NCBI RefSeq assembly: GCF_000143535.2
Contig: NC_037313.1
Location: 2,301,501 to 2,365,500 of the forward strand
Reading direction: 5' to 3'
Length of the DNA stretch: 64,000 nucleotides
Origin: Botrytis cinerea B05.10
Lineage: Eukaryota > Ascomycota > Leotiomycetes > Helotiales > Sclerotiniaceae
The notes below the pieces were generated by a model that saw nothing but the letters and a program-made list of their open reading frames with translations, was not told the DNA's origin and ran no database searches. The stretch's first letter is position 1. Every line of letters begins with the position of its first letter. The position numbers and the translations under genes are program-made. Below are positions 34,201 through 46,875 of the stretch, piece after piece.

Positions 34201-37200
34201 AACTCGGGCCGTAAATTGATCCCTTTGACTTAAAATTACATCAACGAACAGCCGTGCAAGGCTTGGCAGTTGGTTGATCAACAAGAGGACAGGGAATTTT
34301 GGGAATAAGTTTGATTCGTTGAGGATGTGAAAATGGTGAATCGTATCGAGTTTCTTGGTTTGACTTGTTTAGTCTCTATTCATTTGACATGGGGTACGAC
34401 TTTTCATGCTTCCTCGATGGTAAATGAAGGAGAAGCGACCGAGGGCAATTCTCGTCAAGAGTCGGTAGGCAAGGGAAGAATTGGGAAATACAAAGGCACC
34501 ATAGAAGAATCATTTCTACCGATTGTAAAATACAGAACAGACAAAGGAAATGGTCTGACGTAGAAGGGACCCCTCCACAAACAAAGATTTTTCTTAGTAT
34601 GAGAGCCACCCGAGGGGATCAGGAGCCTTAACGATTGGTCCTCACGCTTCTTGGAAAAAGGCTAATCATACGATGCCTCATCATCGTCATTGACACCAAA
34701 AAAAGTTTTTCTTTGTTGCTTGATTATTGGCATTTCGTAGTCTCATCACGAAAGATGGCTCGATGGCAATGAACCCATGCACATCTTTTGTAGCTCAAAG
34801 GAGTTGTTGGTGTGCCCGACGAACCGGTGTGGCTCATATATGCCTTGTGTGATGTTGTGTGCATCGCGCCAATTTGGATATTGGTCCGTAAGCACTTGAG
34901 AGGAAAGGCATAAGTATATAATAATAGTAAAAATGGAGAGTAGGAGAGTAGGAGAGTAGGGATTCAATGTTGCATTCTCATAGCACACGGAGCATTGTCC
35001 GAAAGAGCATTGGGTTGATGGAGCATCCATGAATGGTTGGTTGATTGAAGAATGGTCGCTCGGGAAATATACTTCAGAACAATGAGAAATGAAGCAGCAC
35101 ATACTGTACCGGTCGGTACATGTATACATTGTCAGCCCCCTCTCCGCATTGTTCAAGGATTTAGATGACGGATTTTCATGGAGGCATGGACGAGGGAGAG
35201 GGAGGGGATGGCTCGAAAAAGTATGGTATCTGAATTGCCTACCGTCTTAGAAGAGCGTTGCACAACAGCGCGATTCCTGCTTGAGCTAGTAGTTACACAC
35301 ACAACAAAGGATCGGGATAATTCCAAGGTTAATAAAGGGTTTTGGATGTCTTACTGCGGCTATCAGATAAAATAATTTGTAGGCGTGTTATGCCGTTGTC
35401 GTACCATGAATATATGTTTGTTGAGATTCTTCACTATGGATGAATGGGAAAATCATGAAGCATTCAAAGCATAGCGTGAGGTGAGATTAAGAAAGTTCGG
35501 TACCGTATCTCTCCTTTTCACATGTGCGTCAATCAGTTGAGGCTTGGGAAAAAGAAAAAAAAGGCATCATACTCTGCGAATTTGATCATATTCTGTCTCT
35601 GCTTAAACAAATGGAGCTTTGAATACGAATCGCGAGCTGTTGCGAGCAGAAGGGGGTTAGTAGGGAAGGAAAGTAAAAAGGAACCGATTTTTGGACTCCA
35701 TTATTTCTTGCATCATGCATCATGTAGATGTTCCCTTTCTATCGATGGTGATTCGCCCTCTTGTCTTCCCGCCCACCTTCTCTTCGCCAAGTCCGCAAAC
35801 GGAAAAGAAGTTTGAAATTGAGTAGCTAGATAAGGTAGCAAGAGGCAAATCTGCGAGACGGGAGTGAATCCTTATCTTGATTTTGGTTACGAATAGCTTC
35901 TTTTTCAACCGTTTTTGGGTTGGATCTTTTTGGGACGAGAAGGACTTCGCTGTTGATAATGATATCGATAATGACATGGTTGAAATCTGAATCATTCTTG
36001 TGCCGCTCTGTAACACTTGGAATCTTTAGCCACATTAGCCACGGCTTGAGATATTCAGCCATATTTCTGGGGAGGTTTTACCAAGGGGGTTGGTCATCCT
36101 GGATTAAGATGATTATCTACAAAGTAGGAAGAAGATCAGCATGTTATTCGCATCGGATAAGGTTGTCATTGGTGAGTTATAAGGAACTGAATCGAAAAAT
36201 CCCTTGGATTTTGGTCTCTTTCGTAGCTCTTACTGGCTAAAATGTAGCTTCTACTGGTAAAGTTCTATTATTTTGTAAGACCTCGTCAGGTGTCTGTCGA
36301 TACGTGTGGGCATTATTAGATTTTCAAAGGTTATTCACAGTGACATTACAAGACGAAGGGGTATTGAATGAACTGACATGAACTGATTAATAGATGTTGA
36401 CTTACTCGCACACATTGGATGGAAGTTTAATCAATTTCCATACGCATTTTGCGTCTAAAATAGCCACTTGCCTACTAGTTATATTGTATGTAGTTCCTTA
36501 TACACCGGTTGCTATAGGCATCTGTCTCTGTACGGAGAGAGTACGAGCAAGTGGCAAACATATCGAAGCCATAACCTTTGCAGTGCCAACAATACCCATC
36601 CGGGCACTCAAGCCTTCTTCCAAAGAAAATTGCTCGCGGAAAACCTTTATCTCTAGCTACGTCTTCATCGCTAACTCAACGAGTATTTACTTACCGAGCT
36701 TACCTCATCGATGTCATTGTCATTGTCACTGTCACTGCCACTGATGCAATAAGAAGATTGCGGATATGAACCTACTCATAATCATGTTAAGTAATAAACA
36801 GTCTCCGAGGAGAGACGAAGTATGGATTCACAAACAGACATCTATCAACCTCCTGGTAATAATAACAAGCATCACCACACGGTACGAGCCTTGAGCCTTA
36901 TTAGCAGCGAGAGATCTAACTGGCAAGATAAAGACACAGGAAGGGGGAAAAGAAAAAGAAGATATCAGTCAACTAGCGTCCATCAATCTAGTCCTATCTA
37001 GGTGCATTTGACCCAATTAATCCATCCAGGGAGGCACCTGTCATTCCGTGTATTTTTTTACGATTATTGTAATTCCTCTTTCGACTCCACCCGCTCCAGT
37101 TCTCATCCACCGCACGACTGCACCTCCACCAGGATCCAGCAGCACAGGAGAGGATAGAAGAGAAAAGGACGCTTGACCTAATTGTCCGCATACCTGGCGG

Positions 37201-37895
37201 TTCTGGTCCGAAATAATACTTTTGGGAAAGAACTTGTACGGTACGGGTACGGTGCGGTACGGCAGGAAAGAAAGCACGGACAATCTAATCCATCAATGAC
37301 TTGGATTCTTTTCTCCACCAGGGGGGGAGGGCACAATCTATCCATCTACTCTGTACCCATCCATTCATCAATTCATCAATTCATCAATTCATTAATCCAT
37401 CATCAATCCATCTCACGCTACTTTATTAAACTTTCCCTCACCAAGTTGCATTACCACCCTTACCACCCTGACCACCCTTTTTTCTTCTGATTGACTGATT
37501 GACTGATCAAAACCGCCAAAGCTAAAGCCAAAGCTAAAATAATCAAACTAAAAGAGACAGACGACCATTGACCCCAGCCGAAGACGAAACGCCCATTCCC
37601 ATTCCCATTCCCATTACCACGACCACGACCACAACCAAGAACGACCGAATACCTTGACCTCATCACTGCCTCCCCTCATCACATCACCTCACCACCTCCC
37701 AACAACGAAGGAGCAATCAAACACCCTTCACTGCCCCACCAAGTCACTTACAACAGTATATGATGGCTCGTTCATAATCTTTCCCTCCAATCTCATTTTA
37801 CCTGGGGCAAAGATTGCCAGAAATTTGACCATCAAAGATGTCTGCACTCGACGTGCTTTCACAACCACCACGATCACAACCACAATCATACAACA
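28296..37895. other. 9.6-kb region without recognisable genes
   Basis: Both strands were read through and no protein family, tRNA or transposase signature was recognised. The longest ATG-led frame is 199 codons (33922-33323, minus) with a composition typical of random AT-rich sequence. Scattered simple repeats are present: GAAA (about 30683-30706), ACATACGT (about 31047-31087), CCAATACCAACG-type (about 32495-32532), ATTCATCA (about 37360-37393) and CCCATT (about 37588-37615). The last 400 bp are CA/CT-rich and probably serve as promoter and leader of the kinase gene. Long non-coding RNAs or species-specific genes cannot be excluded. Confidence 0.55.
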
Positions 37896-40800
37896 ATGGA
37901 TCCAAACACAGTTCCAAGAACGTCGGGAGGGAGTACTCCATCTTCGAGTCCAGGTCTATTTAGTCCTTCCCACTTCCATCGTCAGCCTGTACCTCTTTCC
38001 GACCATGGAACTCCTCATTCGAGTCCTTATTTACACCCTTTACAGATGCATAAAGTAAAAGAGTGAGTCAATCCACCCCTTGCGCAATTCACTATCTTCA
38101 AAACCCCTTCAATTCCTCGATCTGCGAAGCTTATCGTTGAGTATTTACACCTTGTATCACCTTCGCATGTATCGAGGGGTTATCAATACAGCCCGTCAAC
38201 CTACCAAGCCCCTCCACTTCGACGGGCTCCTAACTCACTACGTCTTGAAACATCGACTAACTTGCTTTCCTCGGAAACAGAACTCACAAAGCACAAGTCG
38301 AACAAGATTTCATTACCGGAAGAAAACTCATAAATCAATACGAGATCATCGATGAAATTGGGAGAGGTGTACATGGAAAAGTTAAATTGGCCCGGAGCCT
38401 CGAAACACAAGATTATGTCGCCATCAAAATCATACAACGATTTTCAAAGAAAAGAAGACTTGGAAGAGTTACGGTTTCTCCCGAGGACAAAACTAAAAGA
38501 GAGATTGCCATCCTCAAGAAAATTCGTCACGCCAACGTTGTCGGCCTCTTGGAAGTTATCGATGATCCGGAGCTGAAGAAAATATACATGGTTCTTGAAC
38601 ATGTTGAATTAGGAGAAATAGTGTGGCGTCGGAAGGGCGTCCGAAAGATATCCTTATATGAACGGCGTAGGATCGAAAGAGAAATTAGGGGAGAGGATGA
38701 TCAGGGAAATGATGAGGCATACTTTGAGACACTTAAACGTCGACGAGAAAGGAAAGAGATCAAGAGAGCAAAACTTCTACAGTATCATGGAAATGGAGAA
38801 TTTTGGAGTTTGGAACATGGTGATGACGACGAAAAAGAAGAAGAACGTTCTGAGTTAGGATCCCTATCGCGAGCCACCACTAAAGACTCCTTTGTATCCT
38901 TGTCGCATACGTCCCTAGTCCGGTCGGCTCCTGGATCTATGAAAAGTTCTCGAGCAACATCTAGAGCACCAACTGCAAGAAGTTCGCGTGCTCCCACTCC
39001 TTTACCGGGAGGAGGCGATGTTGATTTTGAGATAGGGCCTTTAGATAGCGATAACGAAGAGGATGCCCCCGGCTCATACATTCCCCAAGCTTCAGCCATG
39101 GCTTTGGAAGGTACAATGTACGGGTCTTATGCGGAGGATCCAATGTATCGAGGAAGATCTCCTAGCATGGCGGATAGTATTATTTCTCACATGTCTTCAG
39201 TTGATGACATGACACAACACGATGCTTTCGAGGACGATTTCTCTTATGTCCCATGCTTTACTTTGGATCAAGCCAGGTCGGCTTTCAGAGACACTGTTTT
39301 AGGACTGGAGTATTTACACTACGAAGGTATCGTTCACCGAGATATCAAGCCTGCTAATCTATTATGGACAAAAGATCATCGCGTCAAGATATCTGATTTT
39401 GGTGTCTCGTATTTCGGTCGACCTATCAGAGAAGGAGAGACAGAAGAGAATATTTCCGAAGCTGACGCAACCGACTTCGATGACGATCTAGAATTGGCTA
39501 AGACTGTTGGAACACCTGCCTTTTTCGCTCCCGAATTATGCTACACAGATCTAGAGGTTGAACAACCAAGAATTACTGAACAAATCGATGTATGGTCTTT
39601 GGGAATTACTCTATACTGCCTAGTATATGCTCGCATTCCATTCATGGCCGAGGACGAATACCAATTGTTCAAGGCTATCGCAAAAGAGGATGTCTATATA
39701 CCTAGAAAACGATTAAAGGCTGTCGATCCAGGGAATCCAACCTCACACTTTAGCAGAAGGATGGGACCATGGGATGGACCATATAGGAGTGAGGAAGATT
39801 TGTCTTACGAGGAGATTGATGATGAGTTATATGATTTGCTCAAAAGAATGTTAATCAAAGATCCTGCCGAGCGAATCAAGCTTCGAGAGGTCAAACGACA
39901 TCCATGGACGATCAAAGGCATCGAGAACATCATCGGATGGCTTGACGATACAGATCCATCGCGCAAGACCGCAGGACGGAGGATCGAAGTCGACAAGAGT
40001 GAATTGGAACGGGCCGTTGTCCCTATTACCTTTTTAGAGCGAGCTCGGTCGACTTTCAAAAAGACTATAGGCAAGGTCACAAGTGTTATGAGAAATGATA
40101 AGGGTGAAGGGTCCCGCAAGAGAGCTACAAGCAATGCTACAAACACAAGTTCAGGTACCGAAAACCACACCCATCTTCCGCCATATACTCCTATTTTGCG
40201 CGAGATAGTTCGTCGAGCTAGTCTTCGTGGAGATGAGCACTTCTCATCGGCCGGTGATTCTCACCATGACCATCATAAAGAATCAACAGAGCACCCTTTA
40301 GCCCAAAGTCAAACGGCTAGCCCTGACTCGCTGCAATGTGATCCATTCCAACAGGAGTTTTCCCTTTCTTCCCTGGTAGGAAACACCCCCAAACGTTCTG
40401 GATCCTCTTTGGCATCATCAAATTTTGATGCGAGACCAGGTCCACCGGAACGCACTATCTCGGGGACGCCGTCGATTGCGACGGTCGTTCATAGAGGCCA
40501 TTCATATTCGAGATCTGTAAATCACGCATTTTCCGGAAGTCCCACTACAGAAGAATGTCCAAGAACGCCAGGTCCCTTCACAGATCATATGGGACAAATA
40601 TTTGGTGGTCATCTATGGAATCCTAGAGGTCGAGAATCCTTGACGGAGATTGATGAAAGTGTATCATCAAGGCCTCGATCTGTCGATAGGAGTCTTTTTA
40701 GAGCCGAAGACAAACATGCGTCCGCCATCGTTGGAATGAGTACTGCTGTTGCCCCTGGACTTTTTAAACATCCCCGTCCAACATATTCCTCCGAGAATAG

Positions 40801-41749
40801 CCCGATTGACGCTTATTTCGACAGGCCAATACCCTCACCCTTGTTTTTTCAACCTCACATTTTCGATAAGTATCAGTCGGTTTCGTCAGCGTCAACGCCT
40901 AATGTTATGAGTACCCAATATGCCGCATCAATCCTTGACGACAGACCTGCCACAGCTAATCGAACCCCGGAAGGGAAAACACCTGCTCCACGAAAATATG
41001 GTGCGAGTACACCTGAATCGTTTCAAAGAGCTCAAGAACAACTAGATCGAAGGAGGAAGATGGAAGCGGATGCAAATGCAAAGCGCCTTGAATTTCATAG
41101 TTCGAAACTCAAGTTGGAAATTGCTCCACTGAAAAATTGTCCGCCATCACCTGACGATGATATCTTCGCTCAAAAACAAGAAGAAGCTGCCAGACGTGCT
41201 CGGTCATATAGCTCAGTTACCTCCACAAGTATCATATCACCTGGCGACATGAATTTCCCGTCTGATGTTAACTCACCTGTTTCCTCAGTAGCTCTTGGCT
41301 CGAATGAACAATTCTTCCCATCGGTCCCTTCGTTACCTGCTTTAGTATCAGGATCATCATCTGTATCTGCTGATCCAGAAGGTGATATGCTTCAAGATCC
41401 TGGTAGCTGTCCCTCACAAACCATCTACGATACCTCTGAAACAGTCACGCCACCTGTACTTTCTAAACAATCTTCTGATCCCGAAACTTCTAAAATCTCT
41501 GACGATCATGTTGTTATCCATCCCGCTGTGAATCATCCTTATGCAGATACAGATGAAGAGGGATACAATGGTGATGGTGATAATAGTATGAACGCAGACA
41601 TGGATGACTCGGATAGTGACGAAGGCCTCACGATGATGAGAAAGAAACCAAAGATTAAGCTGGCAGCAGTGGGTAGCCATGGTCGAAGAGGTACAAATGC
41701 GAGTGTTGAAAGCACGGATACTGCCAAGAAAATATCGATGGATGGCTGA
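37896..41749 (+). CDS. SNF1-activating-type Ser/Thr protein kinase (Sak1/Tos3/Elm1, CaMKK-like)
   Basis: Two exons, 37896-38062 and 38281-41749, give 1211 residues. The ATG at 37896 opens a Ser/Pro-rich N-terminus (MDPNTVPRTSGG). Junction GA|A yields VKETHKA, followed by GRKLINQYEIIDEIGRGVHG, the glycine loop. VAIKII carries the ATP lysine, EHVELGE is the hinge, HRDIKPANLL the catalytic loop (D410), SDFGVS the DFG (D428) and TVGTPAFFAPELC the activation segment. A large acidic/Ser-rich insert separates hinge and catalytic loop, which is characteristic of fungal upstream kinases of AMPK/Snf1. The 600-residue C-terminal region is Ser-rich with an acidic end (DMDDSDSDEG). Expected role: phosphorylation of the Snf1 activation loop in carbon and energy signalling. 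The 218-bp intron is long and contains an open frame (see findings). Overall family assignment is firm; the exact paralogue is less so. Confidence 0.88.
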
Positions 41750-44493
41750 TATCTTTTATCATGTTGTGTGGCAATTCTACAATCTGGGATGGTGGGAAAC
41801 AATACTCGATGGCGCTATGTTCTTGCCTTTTTTTTCGATTGCCATTAATAGATTATCGTGAGGTTGGCTTGGGAATTGGAACGTGATCCATCACGAAAAA
41901 TCAGCAAGCACTATTTTTGATCCCGGAGAACGACTGATTTTTAGCTCAAGACTTGATGAGGTATGAAGCAAACCATCGAGATCTGGGCCCACAACTCCTT
42001 GCGACACCACAATTGTTTTGTGGGAAGGACTGTAGGCTTTGATGGATCATGTTCTCATGATTTCGTGTTCTCTTGTTTCTCATTCGGGAGGTTTTCTTTT
42101 TGCTCGGTGGAGCTTCAGGTTCGGAAGATCGATTAAGAGAAAATATTGTGAATGAATGGACCGATGGTTGGATGGGATCTGAACAAAGTTGTGGCTTTAG
42201 TTTTCTTATTATGCTGGCTGGTATTTTTAAGCAATGCATATGGAAAGGGATTTGATACTTTTTTGTACCTTTTATTGGAAGAGGAGTTGCGGGCATGGAA
42301 ACATTAGTGTGATTTGATGCATTTAAGGGAGTGTGGAGGGAATGTACCTGTGAAGAGAAGTGTGGATTAGATCCATTGGAATGGAACGAGAAATGGAAGG
42401 TATTCGGATATCGGAAAGAGGGGAGAGGACGGTAGAATATGAAGAAGGTTGTGAATACTACTTCTTAAGCTGAGAATCTGCTTAATATATATAATCATTG
42501 ACATTGGGCTGGGACAGGGGGAGAGGAAGATGCGAGGATGCGAGCAGAGTTAGTAGGACAGGATGAGATGAGATGAGACAAGATGAAATGATATGAATAA
42601 GATGAATATACGAGATGAGATGCCTTTTATTTGTATTTGTACAGTACTGTAGTCTAGTATACGATGTATGAATATGAAGGATTAGAAATCCTATACTTTC
42701 TTCATTATCGTGGGTATATTATTCACTGATTGCCTTCCCATTCCAATGCTTCATGGTTGGTTCTTGCCCTACATTCCAATATTAAAAGAGATCAGTGACC
42801 CTTGTACTTTACTCGAGTATATCACCAATCGGCCATGCTTAACCACGGCCTCCAACGTCCAGGTCCCATCGCTTAACAAGATTGCAAGCCCTCGCCATCA
42901 AGCATCAACCTAGGAAATCTTTTCGGGGTTTCTTTTTTCAGAAAGGGTTATAATGTACTTCAGGCTCATATTATCATGTCGGCTAATAGTTTGTGGCCCT
43001 TGCTTCGCGTTTCTTTCCAACGTCGCTTCGCGAAATGACAAGTTGAGATTCGTCAATGAGGATGTGGGAATACTAGAGTTTATTTGTTTGTTGGGTTGGG
43101 GAATGGGAGAATCTTGGATATTCGTGCTGTGTTTGTATAATGTTAATGATTTCCTGGCGGGCACTCCGTCGCAGCTTTTCGTGCTTTCGTGTTAATACAC
43201 AATGAGTCGAGATCATCGGCTTGATCTGGGATTGGTTATGGTTTGAAGAATAATGCCTTGTTGGTTTATGGTAGGTAGGTATTGCATGGCAATAGAAGCT
43301 GTATATATAATAGGTTTAAGATGATTCAGTTGATGTTCAAAATTGTTGTTATCTTTATTAGCTTGTGGAAGTCGGGCGTCTTCTTCATATCTTTCATGTT
43401 GTTTCAGAATTAAAATCGGGAGTTCCTGTTGAGTTTTATGTTTTAGAAAGAATGTAAATCTTAGTATCTCACTTCTGTGATTTCCTATTAGTATGAATGG
43501 TCACCTAGATTGTGTATGTTTCTGTAGTGATTTTATCAGCTTGTTGTAGTGTGTTCAAGTTGATGCGGAGTTGATTTGGTTGTCATTAGCAATATTGAAT
43601 CCTTTGTTTTATATTTTCCTCTCCAGGAAAAAAATACTTTTTTTTATTTCCTTATGTTCCTTATTCATACTTCTTACTCTCTCAAATGCACTTCTAGATT
43701 TCGCATATTTTAATAGCGAATATCCTAGGATATACGAGTTCTTTATGGTGTGAGTGCTTGTTGTGGTTCGTGTATAATATTATTCCAATAATATATATGT
43801 GACAAGCAGTCAAAAGTCGAGGTGGTAAACATTACTGTCATAACGAGCATTCCTCCAAAATATCACGCGGCTAAATTAAGCTACAGATATGATGGTGGTA
43901 ATTCTCACTTATGTTCAAGTCATCATGTAATCTAGGATTTACTTCGTAGCTGGACAGAGGCTCTCTCTCATTTTGAGGCTTCACTTACAAAAGTTGATGT
44001 GGGGCGACGACCTACTGCCTAGATTATTGAGATGGACTTCTCACTTACATCTCATTTCTCCAAATACATCTTTCTTGTATCTTTTTCAATCTCTCTCCTT
44101 TTCTCTCTGTTCCTCACATACATCTCATCAATGTTTGAGTAAATACTATATTTGGTAATACTTATCTTCTTTCCACTTCCTAATCAAATAAGCAACATCT
44201 ATCATCTATAAAACTGAGATGGCTATCCGTTCCATATAACCAATACGGGTTGACAACGGACGTTCTACAAGCACGACAAGAAGTTATCGCAGAGGCGTTT
44301 AAGATCATGGGTCCCGGGGTGTCTAATAGTACGAACTGCAGTCGGGGATTGTCAAATCTTCAAACCATTTAGAACATTCAAATCATTTGAGATGTTGAAT
44401 TTGATTGGAAATATTGAACTATTTTGAGAGTTCTAATTGCTTTTGCACATTCAAAACCTTATATTGTTGGGCTATTTATTGGATACCTTGATC
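41750..44493. other. Intergenic region downstream of the kinase
   Basis: 2.7 kb with no recognised gene. GATGAGAT-type short repeats occur at about 42560-42625. Sequence becomes AT-rich after 43300. At 44360-44431 lie two copies of a 36-bp repeat described separately. Confidence 0.55.
44360..44431. repeat. 36-bp degenerate tandem repeat, locus 1 (2 copies)
   Basis: Two adjacent 36-bp units (44360-44395 and 44396-44431) share the pattern TGAAT..GATTGGAA.ATT and CAAATCATTT with the array at 55148-55292. They sit about 60 bp before a small possible gene. Confidence 0.65.
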
Positions 44494-45140
44494 ATGGCTG
44501 AGGAACCATTGCGCTTCTACACCAGTAAGTCACTCATCCCTACATAATATAGATTGAATATGAGATGTTAACGGCGATGTGGTATAGACTACTCGACGAG
44601 AAAGAAGGTGGTGCCACAATAGCAAAGTCATCGAAAACCCGAGCTGGACCGCCACAGTTCAAAAAAGCAAGAGTGGATGTTTCTATGCCGGAGGATCAAA
44701 CAGATCGTCTATGGTTCAACACAGAGAATGGGGGTTTTCTTAGATTCAAGCGTACGAACCATATAGAGTGGAGTAGGAAATGGGTTGGTTATGTGACGAA
44801 AGCTTTCGAAGAGGGTGAGGAAGATCTGAAGACAATGATACAGGGCTAGAATGAAACGGTAATCACTCGAGCATATATGGAAATTAGCAAGCTATGCTAT
44901 GTATCAATCTCAACAGAAAGAAAATAAGCAGCAGAATACAACTGAGAAGTCGGGTGGGGCATGTAGTAACAAGAGTTCAAAGCTTGTCTGGGAAGATGAA
45001 GAGGATGCAGATCAAGATATAACAATTTTGTATTGAGGAAGAGCAAGAGAGCCAAGCGCAAGATCGTTATGAGTGATGGAGAGGCCGAGAACTCAGAACA
45101 GGATGTTGCTGAGAATTTGGATGAATCGACTTTACTCGGA
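44494..45140 (+). pseudogene. Small degenerate or hypothetical gene
   Basis: ATG at 44494 reads MAEEPLRFYT to a GTAAGT donor at 44525. Using an acceptor AAAG ending at 44604 gives a second exon, 44605-44849, in frame (KGGATIAKSSKTRAGPPQF... ending KTMIQG), 91 residues in total; the stronger TATAG acceptor 16 bp earlier would lead quickly to a stop. Beyond the stop, protein-like sequence continues in other frames: NKSSKLVWEDEEDADQD at about 44970-45030, then RKSKRAKRKIVMSDGEAEN ending LLG and TAA at about 45140. The frame changes and charged composition suggest a larger gene broken by frameshifts, or a species-specific gene with further introns. I recognise no domain. A 36-bp repeat precedes it. 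Confidence 0.3.
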
Positions 45141-46135
45141 TAACTTCGATTGATACTCATATGGGGGTTGGGGTAGAGTAGACGAGAGGTTGTCCAAGGT
45201 CTGCTGGGGGTCTGCTGGGGATTTGCTCGGGGTTCGCTAATGATTCCTTGAGAGTTCGTTGAGGCCTACGCATAAGGTAGTCAATAGGTGGCCAATACAT
45301 CAGAAACAGATCAAAATCCTACTGTATATGAGGTAGCTGAGAGCCAAAGATATAACAATACTGCTTATCGATATCCCTCACTCAATTACCATCTCATCCC
45401 GACGCTGGCATTGAATACAGCCCATTCTCTTGCGACCTTTTTCAACTATCCTTTCCTTCCCCTCCTTTTGATTTCGATTGTGTGCTTGTAACATATTTCG
45501 ATGCTAATTTTCCTACTCGCGTATAAAATCCGAGTGTGCGTTTACTTACACTCACTCCACGGTCTGAATCCAAATTCCTCTCTATCAAATTATCGTCTAT
45601 GGCTCCTCCGTCTTTCAGATCCCCACACCACAGGCTTCTCCCGCGTTCCTCCTTTTTCACCTTACTCCGACTCTTGATCTCAATTTCAAGCTTCACAGTT
45701 CACAGTTCACGGTTCACGGTTCACAGTACATCTCCATTCCATTCCATTCTCTTTGAGTAAAAGACCAATTTGACATGCTAATCTCTCTCTCTTTCTCTCT
45801 CCATGTGTATGTGTATATGTATATATATGTATATATATATACACCAACAGCTCCAGCATACCCACATACCGACAGTTCAAAATCACCCCATACACCCCCA
45901 CCCCACAGTCTCTCTCTCTCTATTATACATATCATATCACCCACAACAAACATACGTCATTCCCTTTACCCCCCTCCCCCACAATCTCACCTCTCACCTC
46001 TCACATGATACAGCATCCCCTCCCTACCAACTTACCTACCAACCTACCAGCCAGCCGCATACCCAACGCCAAACAAACCAGATCAAACTACCAAATATAG
46101 ACAAATCATTATAATCTATTTACCTTTACCTCCCT

Positions 46136-46175
<40 letters not shown>

Positions 46176-46875
46176 TCAATTCAATTCCATCCGAGCCAAG
46201 CCAAGCTAAGCGGGAACGCGAACGCGAATCATTCACACTTGAATGAATGAATATTACATAGATAATCGGGGTGGCTCAGCTCGGTTGTCAACAATGCCAT
46301 CTAAAGGAGTAGTACTGTTAAAGATAAAAACGGCTTGTCAATTTGTCGATTCATTTATCCTCACCACCATATGAAAATTGTTTCATCACACCACAAAAAG
46401 ATATCAAATAAAAACTTTTAATAGTATTAACCATCATTTTGTACTATTTATTACAGTTCATAATTCGCATCATCAATCATGCTTGAAAGCAGAATGAGTA
46501 CTATTTGCCTGTTCATCCATGCAACCACATGCCCATCCATACCATGCCATGTTTTCATTTATCCACCCTTAAATTTCCATTAACATCCGCGGATTATCCC
46601 CAATTGTTATTACCATGTCTATGGCGTCATGTGCATAGCTTCATATGATATGTATGACCAGAAATCCCATCCATACCTATCATGAAATGTCCCCATACCA
46701 TCCATCGTGAAAGTCGTCAAAAGTTAAAGAAAGAAATTGTAAAATAGTATGATCAAGAATCGAAAAATAAGAGAAGGGTATCGTTGCGAGTCCAACTACA
46801 CTCAAATTCCATTATATTCACCTTCAGAAGCATTGCCATATCAAAAAGATAGGGAAATGGGCCTCATGAAGTTGT
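45141..46875. other. Intergenic region rich in simple repeats
   Basis: No recognised gene. It contains GTCTGCTGGG direct repeats (about 45197-45225), CT and TATG/TATA microsatellites (about 45782-45842) and the TTTC array listed separately. It lies upstream of the kinase-side pseudogene's end and downstream (3') of the CFEM gene. Confidence 0.55.
46135..46178. repeat. (TTTC)n microsatellite
   Basis: About ten uninterrupted CTTT units. Confidence 0.95.
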
